Assembly: GCA_946122785.1 (NCBI GenBank)
Contig: CAMGYJ010000006.1
Span: forward strand, 52,720,066-52,784,065
Source of the DNA: Linum tenue
Lineage: Eukaryota; Streptophyta; Magnoliopsida; Malpighiales; Linaceae
Direction: 5' to 3'
Length of the DNA: 64,000 nucleotides
Shown in pieces: positions 11,304 to 20,057 of this stretch. The notes beneath the pieces were generated by a model, which was not told the DNA's origin, ran no database searches, and saw nothing but the letters and a program-made list of their open reading frames with translations. Every line of letters begins with the position of its first letter. Positions within the stretch are counted from its first letter, which is position 1. Both the position numbers and the translations under genes were made by a program.

Positions 11304-11930
11304 ACTTGAGCTATTAACTTTGTGTCATTTGTGTCCTAAAGTATTCGATATGACAATTGTGTCCTAAAGTATTCGTCGGGGAGGAAGAAGTCGAATTGGG
11401 GATCCTGGTAGCGCTCCTGGAGCCAGTAGTCGCGGAACCAGGCGGAGGATTGGATGAGTGACCACCACTGATCGGAGAAGTCCTCCACCGCCTGGTAAGC
11501 CATGGGGACGAACATCGGGGCATTCGGATTCAAGCTCGACTGCTGATGAGCAAACATTACATCCATTGCTGCTGCAAGAAAATGGGGGAAAAGTGTTTGA
11601 CGAGGTCTAGAGATTGAGGATAAGGCTAATCGGTAGAGATGATAGTGAGAAGTTTTTTCATTTTTCATTTTTTAATTTCTCCATTTTATTTTTATTTAAA
11701 TTTTAACTAAAAATATGAGGTGTCAATGATGTGGCATCTACGTGGCTGCCACGTGTTTGCCACATCAGCAAAAGTCAACATCAAGTTGACCACCATCTGG
11801 TCAACCGTTATATATAACGGTCAATAAAATCGCCAGGACATAAATGACATAAAACTATAATATTTTGGGACACAAATGTCATATCGGATACTTTAGGACA
11901 CAAATGACATAAAGTTAATAGTTCGGGTTT
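11304..11930. mobile_element. Gene-capturing inverted-repeat element (Pack type) with ERD15-like exon
   Basis: Terminal inverted repeats of about 70 bp are visible: CTATTAACTTTGTGTCATTT at 11311 matches the reverse complement of the right side ending near 11925. Both carry the GTGTCCTAAAGTAT(T/C)CGATATGACA core. The right side continues into an AT-rich subterminal region with CACGTGG and GTTGAC motifs. Between the arms is part of a cellular gene on the minus strand. The left terminus is blurred and I could not define a target duplication, so the superfamily (probably Mutator-like) is inferred from the gene capture and the TIR style. Confidence 0.6.
11373..11566 (-). pseudogene. Captured ERD15/CID-like PAM2 exon (truncated)
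   Basis: The frame from ATG at 11566 reads MDVMFAHQQ, then [15 protein letters not shown], then [20 protein letters not shown] and [12 protein letters not shown]. The L-N-P-N-A-P-x-F-x-P core is the PAM2 motif, which binds the MLLE domain of poly(A)-binding protein. It is followed by the conserved EDFS-WW-WFRDYWL block of the plant ERD15/CID1-CID2 small acidic proteins. Just upstream of the ATG (on the minus strand) is TTTCTTGCAG, an intron acceptor, so genomic DNA rather than a cDNA was captured. The C-terminal part is cut off where the element's inverted repeat begins (about 11373). Confidence 0.85.
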
Positions 11931-11962
11931 CCCAGTGGTATTAGCCCTTATATTTATCATAG

Positions 11963-12039
11963 TGATCCGCAATCCAACCACACCCATCCGCCATCCACCC
12001 AATCGAATCCACAGAAGTATGTGAGTGGATTGCGGATCA
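11963..12039. repeat. Short inverted repeat (14-bp arms)
   Basis: TGATCCGCAATCCA at 11963-11976 is perfectly inverted at 12026-12039. It could be a tiny MITE relic or a chance hairpin; no target duplication is evident. Confidence 0.4.
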
Positions 12040-12317
12040 CAATTATTCTAACCAAAACCCACCCAACCCTCCTGTTGCTCACTCCTACTTCTTTATGTAT
12101 AGTGAATGAGATATGATGTGCTGAAATTTCATAAGAGATTCGAACAATTATTTAACTATGCAAAGATCCGCATCAGCACCAAAATTTCCGCTCAATTGCT
12201 AAAAAAAGGCGAGAAATTATTGCATACACCGGGAGTACCACGTCACCAATCCCACGTGGTGCTCCCATCCAATAGCTGATCGCCACATGTCCCAAAAATT
12301 TCATTAACTACTTTTTA

Positions 12318-12562
12318 GGCTTAATTGCAAGTTTGGTCACTCGAATTGCTATAAAATTTCACGTTTGCCACTCAAATTAATTTATTCCATTTATAGTCAC
12401 TCGAATTAGTTGAACAGTTCAAGTTCGGTCACTCTCCGTTAACCTCTGTTAACTTTGACTGACGTGGCGGTCAACTCTGACAGTTGACCGTTAAATGTGT
12501 GACGTGGCAAATAAAAAATATTTAAAAAATAAAAATTAAATTTTTAAAAATTACACATCATT
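12318..12562 (+). repeat. Left TIR of nested Pack-MULE
   Basis: Inverted partner is 13309-13553. Contains GACGTGGC and TTGACCG motifs typical of AT-rich plant MULE subtermini. Confidence 0.9.
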
Positions 12563-12773
12563 ATAAAGAGTTTTTACCCAAATTCCACCTCCTTTCTCTG
12601 TCCATTGGTGACGAACAGTTTTTACCCATTCTCTCGCACTGAAAAATCAAAGTCAAAGTCTTCCCTTGGCCTGGCCCTTTCCTTGCCTTTGGTTTCCTCA
12701 GGCAGGGAGCCATTCTCTCCTCCTCGGGTCCGGCGTTTACCCTTGTTCCCGTCCCGTCCAGTCCAGTCCAGTG

Positions 12774-13313
12774 ATGAAAAGCCCGGAGCCGGCATCCTAC
12801 GCTTCCCGGACCCCTAGCTCCGGCCCCCGCTACAACGCCTCCAGCTTCCCTCCTTATTCTCCCACCTCCGCCTCAACCGCCAAGAAGCGCAACCCGGCGG
12901 CTGAGGCCTTGAGATCGATCGCCGGCCTCTTCGCTTCTTGCTTCACCCCTCCACAGCTTGACGCCTCTAGCAACTTGGATCCCTCCAATTCTCGTTCTGG
13001 TATAGTCTCGGCATGCAGTCTGAAAGCAATCAGCGAATTCAGCGATTGGAAATTTGATTCGATTTCTTTTCTTTTCTTCTCTTTGTTGTTTGCAGTTGCG
13101 TCTGATGGTTCGGGATCCGGAAAGAGACGACGGAGCTCGGCTGGGGGAAGCAATAGCATCTACAGAAGTCCGACCCACAACCACAAGCGAGAGCCGGGGA
13201 GCCAGGGAGCATGAAATTTACCATTGACCAGATCTACCGAGCTTCCAACTCATTCTCGCTTCAAGATCGGCCAAGGTGGTTTCGGGACCGTTTACAAAGG
13301 AAAGCTCGAATGA
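12774..13313 (+). pseudogene. Captured calmodulin-binding receptor-like cytoplasmic kinase (CRCK-like) 5' fragment
   Basis: ATG at 12774 opens MKSPEPASYASRTPSSGP, a Ser/Pro-rich N terminus, then AAEALRSIAGLFASCFTPP, the segment conserved in plant CRCK-type kinases. A GT-AG intron spans 13000-13095. Exon 2 gives VASDGSGSGKRRRSSAGGS, then HKREPGS. The next conserved blocks are KFTIDQIYRASNSFS in a different frame (13214 on), then FKIGQGGFGTVYKGKLE (13260-13310), the glycine-rich ATP-binding loop, back in the exon-2 frame. Paired indels and a TGA at about 13211 therefore disrupt it. The frame ends at a TGA lying in the right TIR (13311), so no catalytic loop or lobe is present. Upstream UTR sequence (12563-12773) seems captured as well. 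Confidence 0.85.
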
Positions 13314-13553
13314 TGTGTAATTTTTAAAAATTTAATTTTTATTTTTTAATTATTTTTTATTTGCCACGTCACACATTTAACGGTCAACTATCAGAGTTGA
13401 CCGCCACGTCAGTCAAAGTTAACAGAGGTTAACGGAGAGTGACCGAACTTGAATTGTTCAACTAATTCGAGTGACTATAAATGGAATAAATTAATTTGAG
13501 TGGCAAACGTGAAATTTTATAGCAATTCGAGTGACCAAACTTGCAATTAAGCC
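13309..13553 (-). repeat. Right TIR of nested Pack-MULE
   Basis: Inverted copy of 12318-12562. It also supplies the stop codon that ends the captured kinase frame. Confidence 0.9.
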
Positions 13554-13605
13554 CTACTTTTTAGGTGGAAACGTGTTTTAGCAGAGCTTTTATTCCTTTT
13601 CTCTT

Positions 13606-14081
13606 AATTAATTGATCACTTTCAAAAGTAAGCCTATAATTAATCACAGCTCTTTTAATGGAAACGTGTTTATTCAAAACTTTTTCATCTTCATCTTCCT
13701 TGTTCTTTTCTTTTGCAGAATAGTGAGACGAGCTCCTCTCAAGCACATCAATGACTTCGATTGCTGCTACTTGGTCGGCGGCTTTAGGGGGTCAGACCCT
13801 GTTCTCTATTTGCGGCGTATTAGGAGTCCCGGCGAACGGGCTTATGGGTGATATTGGCGCTGGGTGAAGAGTCTCAGTAGTAGAAGAAGACGGCCAACAA
13901 CAGCAGAAGAAGGAATTCGGATTTTGTGACTTTCAGCAGCAGGAGAAGGCGACGGCTATCGGCGGAAGAGTTCGATTGGGAGCAGGAGAAGGCGCCGGCT
14001 GCCGGCGAAAGAGTTCGATTGGGTTTTGGCCTTTTGGGAGATGAAACGACGATGTATAATTGTATATTAATTTTTTTCCTT
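13606..14081 (+). other. Captured segment of unknown origin in outer element
   Basis: GC-richer than the flanks. A TTCTTTTGCAG acceptor-like site ends near 13719, followed by coding-like sequence. One frame gives MTSIAATWSAALGGQ... from 13751 and ends near 13865; another (13612-13851) is also open. A GGCGGAAGAGTTCGATTGGGAGC-type segment occurs twice (near 13960 and 14005). I recognise no family. It is probably another captured gene piece, but the strand is uncertain. Confidence 0.4.
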
Positions 14082-14251
14082 AAAAAGAAATTTACAGAAA
14101 AGGAATTAAAACTCTGAACAAATACGTTTCCACCTAAAAAAGAGTTAATGGAGCCTTTTAGACATGTGGCGATCAGCTATTGGCCGGGAGTACCACATCA
14201 CTAATTCCACGTGGTACTCCCGGTGTATGCAATAATTTCTCAAAAAAAGGC

Positions 14252-14951
14252 CTACTTTCTCTCCTTATCATTTTATGACGTGGATCAACAAAACCTCTCC
14301 TACTCTAATTACCGTCATTAAATATGATTTTGAAAATGTCATTGTCATAAGAACCGAATTGAATTAACGGCCGGGCCAGTAGAATCGTTAAACTAATTAC
14401 GATACCGTTTCGATTCATTGTTTGGATGGTTATTGATGAGCCAAACTATTTTTCACGGTTCCACATAAAATCAAATGAACCAACACAGTTTAACTGGTCC
14501 ACTGATTTACTATTTTAACGATTTTTTTTTACAAAACTCATTAACATAAACTAAGACCAGCAAATCATAATCATTAATTTTATATATGCTTCTTCTTCTC
14601 ATTCCAATCTTGTTGTCGACTTTACTTTGTCCACTACCAACTGAAACCGTAATTTTTAATTTGAATTAAAATAATATGGTTTCTTTTGTGAGATGGTTTG
14701 AATTATTTATTAGATATTTTAGTGATGATGTGAATTTGAAATTGTTTATGGTCAACTTCATTCTTTAATTATTGTAATATACAAGTCTTATATGTTATAT
14801 ATATGTATATATATCATGAACGGTTCGGTCAATGGTTGACCAACGATTTTGTAACGGTTAACCACTAAACCGTAAACCACTACCTTTTCCGGTTTAGTCT
14901 CCGTTTCGTTTATGAAAATAGAGGTAAATCTACATATTAGAGCGGTTTTGT
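14252..14951. other. AT-rich spacer, nothing recognised
   Basis: No open frame, repeat or RNA gene recognised between the outer MULE and the hAT-type element. Confidence 0.5.
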
Positions 14952-14959
14952 ATTGGAAC

Positions 14960-15510
14960 TAGGGTTGCAGGCGAGCCGAGTCGAGTCAAGTTTTTGATTA
15001 GTTTGAGCTCGCTCGTTTGCAAATTTTTCCACTAGAACTCGAATTTTGATAATCCAGCTCGAGCTCTACTCGGTACAGCTCGGTAAATGCTCATTAACAC
15101 AGCTTGTCAAACAAAGTAAAAGCTCTGCTCAAAATGAGCTCGATTTGAAATCATTCTTGCTAAAAAAAATGTTTACACATAAGAATTTAAATGATAAATA
15201 TAACAATAGAAACTGAAAATAACAACTAATTTCCATACACATCCTTATTTACAAGATAATGTTCATGTTTAGAAGAGTAATTAATCATTTCATAAGCTCT
15301 AAACAAGCCAGCTCGCTAGCTCAACAAGCCATCGAGTCAAGCTAGCTCACGAGCTTATCAAGCTGGGCATGGTCTAGCTCAAGCTTGGCTCGTTTACTAA
15401 CGAGTCGGTTCGCGAGCTGGCTTGTTATCTAACGAGCCGAATATCGAACGAGTTTTCTCCGATTCGAACGCCGAATTGCTCATCAACAACTTGGCTCATT
15501 TGCAACACTA
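14960..15510. mobile_element. Non-autonomous hAT-type MITE
   Basis: A 551-bp element begins TAGGGTTGCAGGCGAGCC and ends with the imperfect inverse ...GGCTCATTTGCAACACTA. Perfect 8-bp target duplications ATTGGAAC flank it (14952-14959 and 15511-15518). An 8-bp duplication and a terminal (T/C)A-GGTTGCA pattern are characteristic of hAT elements. The interior is rich in GAGCTCG/GAGCC motifs, probably subterminal transposase-binding repeats. No ORF. Confidence 0.85.
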
Positions 15511-15518
15511 ATTGGAAC

Positions 15519-16682
15519 CTAAACTAAAAATTATTAATAATTAATAATAGCATTGATTTGGCTATTATTTTTAAAAATAAATTTGTACAGCAAAGAACAT
15601 CCATTTAGGAGGATCATGCGAATAAAAATAATAATGCAAAGACAAAAAAAAAATGTTTAGTTCCAATACAAACAAAACATTATCTAGACATTTGTTGTTA
15701 GAAGAGACAATTTAACAGTAAAATTTTTAGGGGCGTAAGGATAGGGAGGCGTAAGGTAAGGAGGAGAAGTATGGTTTTTTGGACATGATCTTCAGACGGT
15801 AGTCAACGTATTTTTTAAATTTATCTATAAATTTTCGATGGACAATATCTCTTTCGTTTTACTTTTTTCAAAAATATTTGTGTAGAAAAATCAAATTTTC
15901 GTACTCTACAAGATGATATACATTTTAATATTTTAAAAAAAAACATTCACGTCATAATGATAATATCATGATATTAGAAGGATAATAATATTATGATATG
16001 ATAATAATATTGTGTTGTTATTAGTTTTAGTGTTTTACCATAATAGTGTTGTTATTCTTACCATAGTAGTAAAATTATGTTATTCCTGTGACGAGATGAT
16101 ATTATGAAGTCTTATCTTTGATAAAAAAAATATTTATAATCATATCACTGTATATATTAATTCTGTTAGTCTCACTATAATGATAATATCATGACATTGA
16201 TAAGATTAAAACAAGTACATATTTTTTAATGATTTTTTATCCAATCATAACAAAAATGAATGAATTAATTAAAAAATAGGCGATTTAAAAACAGTAGGCT
16301 TTGACTAGTAAATAACCCCTTTCTTCTAGAATTCGTGATAGCAAGGAAAAATATAAGGACGTAGAAATAACAATGGTGCACCTCCTTATCCCTACATGAA
16401 TACTTGGAATGAAGGTTGTAATTAATTATACTTGATTTTTGTGCAAGGGAGTATTTGTATACAGTTATTTTTAGCGCTTTGCTACGGTAGCAGTCAACTG
16501 CAGAATCGTACAATTTCACTCATTCAACAAAATAAATATGTTATCCCATCAACCGTAGTTTCCAAATCACTGTGATTTAAAAAACATCATAGGCATACGT
16601 TTTATTTAATAGTACACTATTGCTCTTTTGTTATCAAATGGATTGCTCAAAGTCGAATACCAAATTCGAATAAAGGAATGCA
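15519..16682. other. AT-rich spacer with TAATATCATGATATTA-like inverted motifs
   Basis: Very AT-rich. Around 15950-16200 there are repeated ATAATATCATGA(C/T)ATT stretches. The 84-codon frame at 16265-16519 (minus) has no recognisable content. Confidence 0.45.
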
Positions 16683-16691
16683 TAATTTTTA

Positions 16692-17064
16692 GGGCAATGT
16701 CTATTTTTTACCCAAACCTTTTTCAGATTCTTTTATTTTAACCAAACCTATTGAATTCCTAAAAATTATCCAAACGTTAACTCTCCGTCAACTTTTCTGT
16801 TAGTAATGCTGACTAAGTATGACCATAATGAGTTGACTTCCTACGTGGCGGTCAGAATACCATCATTTACTATTTTTAATAAAAAGATTATAAAAAAACA
16901 AAACAAAATCCCACCTCTCACGTGGACGAAATAAGTAACGGTAACAGAATGAATGCCCAGACTTTGATAAATTATAATACGTTTGGATAATAAATAGAAT
17001 TTCTATAGGTTTGGTTAAAATAAAAGAATCTGAAAAAGGTTTGGGTAAAAAATAGACATTGCCC
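16692..17064. mobile_element. Mutator-type MITE
   Basis: A 373-bp element with inverted termini of about 60 bp that match without visible mismatch, starting GGGCAATGTCTATTTTTTAC. Perfect 9-bp duplications TAATTTTTA flank it (16683-16691 and 17065-17073). The duplication size indicates a Mutator-like MITE. No coding capacity. Confidence 0.85.
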
Positions 17065-17238
17065 TAATTTTTATTTGCTAAAATGACAAAAATGTCATTC
17101 CTTAGGGCTCAAAGTTCAGACTGGAGCTAATTTTGACGAAGAACATTAAATGTCAAAAAACCAATCAATTGGCCATGTTAAACGAAAAGATCAAGTTTAT
17201 TGTAGAGTTTGTGTAAAAGCCATGCTCAAATCAACAGC

Positions 17239-17311
17239 GACTCCGTGGCCCAATGGATAAGGTGCTGGTCTACGAAACCAGAGATTCTGGGTTCGATCCC
17301 CAGCGGAGTCG
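17239..17311 (+). tRNA. tRNA-Arg (anticodon ACG)
   Basis: A 73-nt cloverleaf folds: acceptor stem GACTCCG/CGGAGTC with discriminator G, D arm with AATGGATAAGG, anticodon stem CTGGT/ACCAG enclosing loop CTACGAA (anticodon ACG), and T arm with GGTTCGATCCC. There is no intron and no encoded CCA, as expected of a nuclear eukaryotic tRNA gene. The downstream T-run is weak (GTTTATTT). Internal A and B boxes (TGGCCCAATGG and GGTTCGATCCC) are good, so Pol III transcription is plausible. The A34 would be read as inosine, decoding CGN codons. Confidence 0.93.
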
Positions 17312-17664
17312 TTTATTTCCAATATTTAGTTATTTAGAATAGGTCCTTCCCCCTTTGCAGAACGAGTTAACTTAACGTGCAAAACGTTCAGCGAATTGTA
17401 AGTGCGCCATAATCGTGGGACATTAGTATTTTCCTAAAATTCCACATTCTTGCTGATAGCTTACTCATTATGTCAAATTTCTTTTGCTATAAGTTTAAAA
17501 AAAGGAGCATATACAAAGTATAACAATGTACATTATCTTTGTAGGTCAAATCATAAATAAATAGGGAAAAGACCTTTGCACGTCTTATGCCACGATATGA
17601 GCAGCTCTATAATAATTTACTCGGAAAATCTCTCTGATTGAAGATTTTCTTATATATTGTATTG
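17312..17664. other. Spacer, nothing recognised
   Basis: No gene or repeat recognised between the tRNA gene and the Copia LTR. Confidence 0.5.
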
Positions 17665-17987
17665 TGTTGATGTGACTTGAATCAGACTATCAACCGCTTC
17701 GACTGAAAGTCATGGGGGTCTCGCTGACTGGTCTAGTAGTAACCGCTTTTCATTTACCAGATTGGATTAGGGTTAGACCTAGGAGAAGTACTATAAATAC
17801 TTCTCATACTCCTCTATAATATGTATCTCCTCGAAGTATAGTAAAACTGGCTCTCTCCTGGCCCTGCACTAGCTAATACACATTGTGTTAGTCAACCACG
17901 TAAATCGTGTGTCGTGTGTGTGCGCTTTCGTTTTCTTGCATTGTTGAATCCTCCAATTTCCCGATTCGCAGAGAAACAGTCGTGACA
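17665..17987 (+). repeat. Copia 5' LTR (start approximate)
   Basis: Ends ...GTCGTGACA just before a canonical initiator tRNA-Met primer-binding site. A plausible start is TGTTGATGTGACTTG at 17665. TATAAATAC near 17802 is a likely TATA box, followed by CTCCTCGAAG-type leader sequence. The matching 3' LTR is not in the window. Confidence 0.65.
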
Positions 17988-17989
17988 AG

Positions 17990-18001
17990 TGGTATCAGAG
18001 C
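17990..18001 (+). other. Copia primer-binding site
   Basis: TGGTATCAGAGC, complementary to the 3' end of plant initiator tRNA-Met, two bases after the LTR end. Confidence 0.9.
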
Positions 18002-18039
18002 ACCGGTTGGAAATCAGGCTAGGGTTTCGGTTGTGAAGA

Positions 18040-18180
18040 ATGACGCCGGTAAACATGAAGATCGTGAAGTTCAGTGGGAAGAATAGTTTTGGAATATGGC
18101 AGATCCAGATGTAGGCTTTATTGAAACAACAAGGGCTAGGGTCGCTATATGCGAAACACAAGAAGGCAGCTCATAGAATA
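18040..18180 (+). pseudogene. Copia gag start, truncated
   Basis: ATG at 18040 reads MTPVNMKIVKFSGKNSFGIW, then QIQM, a TAG stop, ALLKQQGLGSL. The KF-GKN-F-W-QM and LLKQQGL blocks are diagnostic of Ty1/Copia Gag N termini. The frame is broken by one stop and then cut at about 18182, where an inverted LTR copy of another family begins. Confidence 0.85.
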
Positions 18181-18182
18181 AT

Positions 18183-18694
18183 AGAATACAAAGCAGTCAT
18201 ACTCATAACAATGGGAAGAATCTGCTCTAGGATGTCAATCTTCACTCCAAGGATGATTTCCAAGCTTGATTGATGAAACCCAGCTCCAAAAACTACTCTT
18301 TGGGGGTGTTCTTCGCACTTTCTCTCTCTAGGGCTTTGTTTTTGCTCCAATGAGTCGATTCCCCTTCAAAAGACTCGAAATTGGGTTAAAACCCAGTTCT
18401 GCCCGATCACACGGCCGTGTGAAATCCCCAGCTGCCCGTGTGAAAGTGCAAAATGTCTCGTTTCACTAAAGTGGCTTCAGTTACGCTACACGGCCAAAAC
18501 CACACGGCCGTGTGGAATTTTAGCCATGCCCGTGTGGAATTTCCAGCTTTTCGTCAAACGTCTCAACTTCGTCCAATTGACCCCGAACTCGTGCCTAAAC
18601 CTTCTTTCACGTACTAGGACCAAAAATATCGCAAACAAGAACAACTTAGCATGAAATCAGCCTAAAACACGAGAGATAAGACTCAAACGGTACA
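18183..18694 (-). repeat. LTR fragment of unidentified family, inverted copy
   Basis: Reverse complement of 20058-20600. Contains paired CACACGGCCGTGTG motifs and a conserved TCGAAATTGGGTTAAAACCC block. On the minus strand its start looks like TGTACCGTTTGAGTC at about 18694, so this copy keeps the LTR start that the other copy lacks. Confidence 0.7.
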
Positions 18695-18697
18695 GGA

Positions 18698-19640
18698 ATG
18701 ATGGACAAAAACATGTGTATATATCATGTCATCAAAGGTGGAGTCGTGTATCTCTGCAAAGAGTCAAGGAAGGTGCTGAAGGGCGTGAAGCATGGGACCT
18801 TTGTGCATTACAAGGGTCTGTGTTGTCATGTTCTGCTGCAGTTGCATTGTCTCAGGTTCAACAAGAAGATATGGCCACACTTTGGCACATGAGATTGGGT
18901 CTGAACGAGGGATGCAAGTCTTGTCGAAGAGGGATCTTCTTTGAGGGAACAAGCTGCAAAATTTGGAATTCTGCGAGCATTGTGTGTTTGAGAAGCTACA
19001 TCGTAGCAAGTTTCCTATTAAGGTATCCACTGGACAAAGGGGATACTAGATTACCTCCACTGCGAATGTTGGGGTCCTTCACGAGTAGAATCCATTGGAG
19101 GCAGCATGTATTTTCTGTCTATTAATGATGATTACTCAAGGTTTACTTGGATTTTCATGATGAAGTAGAAAAGTGAAGCCTTCACAAAGTTCAAGCAGTG
19201 GAAGACTTTGATGGAGAATCAGACTGAAGATCAAGAGACTTTGAACGGACAATGGTATGGAGAGTTATACATTTCCGAGTTCAATGAATTCTACAAGGAT
19301 GAAGGGATTGCCCGTCATCGAACCATTAGAGACACACCACAACAGAATGGCATTGCTGAAATGATGAACCATACATTCTTGGAGAGAGCAAGGTGCATGC
19401 TCTCTAATGCTGGACTAGAGAGGAGGTTTTGGACAAAAGCAGTAAACACGGCATACTACCTCATCAATCGTGGACCCTACACAGGTATCGAGTGCAAAAC
19501 TCCTTATGTGGTGTGGTGTAGTATGGTAAGCTTGCTGATTACTCTTCATTGAAAGTTTTTGGTTGTATTGTTTACTATCATGTGGATGAGGGTAAAGTGA
19601 ATCCAAGAGCAAAGACGGATGTATTTGTGGGTTTTGGAGA
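18698..19640 (+). pseudogene. Copia integrase remnant
   Basis: Several frames together give GVVYLCKESRKVLKGVKHGT, then MATLWHMRLG (GAG_pre-integrase), a SIGGSMYFLSINDDYSRFTW block, then FNEFYKDEGIARHRTIRDTP, QQNGIAEMMNHTFLERARCM and LSNAGLERRFW, and finally KVFGCIVYYHVDEGKVNPRA. These are the ordered signatures of a Copia integrase core. The glutamate of NGIAE is present. The usual second catalytic TDNG reads TLNG, and the frame shifts several times. The sequence stops abruptly at 19645, where a CACTA terminus starts. It could belong to the same Copia element as 17665-18180, split and deleted. Confidence 0.88.
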
Positions 19641-19646
19641 AGGAGT

Positions 19647-20057
19647 CACTACAGGAAAATTCACCTTCAATAATGAGTTTTCCCGTGACAAAACAGCCAA
19701 TTCCCATTATTGAAGGGTATAGTCACAAGTATTTCCTGTGTCAAGCGTGCCCGTGATTGAATACCCATCATCACATGATATCCCGTGACTAGAAAGATAC
19801 AGTAACGGGTTAAACCCCATGACAAATTATCTATTTAGTCACAGTAATTCCCGTCACAGTAATTCCTGTGACTAAGCATTAAACACGGAAAAGTTATTGT
19901 GACTAAAGTATAGAATGATCACATGATTTCTCGTGACTAGGTAACTTATTTTTCACGGAAATATGGGTTTTATTATGGCTTTAAAACAATGAGCTTTACT
20001 TTAATGATTACGAGCAATCAGTGATATTCGTTGAAAGTAACAAGGTCACAGTGACTA
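19647..20057 (+). mobile_element. CACTA transposon left end (truncated)
   Basis: Starts CACTACAGGAAAA, a classical CACTA (En/Spm) terminal inverted repeat, followed by many short subterminal repeats such as TCCCGTGAC, CCCGTGACTAG and AGTCACAG in both orientations. The region ends at about 20057 in an LTR fragment. I found no matching right end (inverse of CACTACA) in the window. Confidence 0.8.

Larger units (their letters stand above)
12318..13553. mobile_element. Nested Pack-MULE carrying receptor-like kinase fragment
   Basis: TIRs of 245 bp (12318-12562 and 13309-13553) are nearly identical; I count about three mismatches. They start GGCTTAATTGCAAGTTTGG. The flanking 10-bp duplication CTACTTTTTA is perfect (12308-12317 and 13554-13563). 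The interior is a piece of a protein kinase gene with its intron. Long TIRs, a 10-bp duplication and captured genomic DNA fit a non-autonomous Mutator-like (Pack-MULE) element. The low TIR divergence suggests recent activity. Confidence 0.9.
12211..14241. mobile_element. Outer Mutator-like element with captured DNA, host of nested element
   Basis: Begins GAGAAATTATTGCATACACC and ends with its inverted copy GGTGTATGCAATAATTTCTC. Exact 10-bp target duplications AAAAAAAGGC lie at 12201-12210 and 14242-14251. The TIRs are about 150 bp: the left one is split by the nested element (12211-12317 plus about 13564-13605), the right one is about 14082-14241. A 9-10-bp duplication with long TIRs is the signature of Mutator-like elements. 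Without the nested insertion the element is 785 bp. No transposase is encoded. Confidence 0.85.

Noticed and set aside
12605..12817. 70-codon frame upstream of the captured kinase ATG
   Set aside because: Lies in the probable captured 5' untranslated region and shares no features with a kinase or other family.
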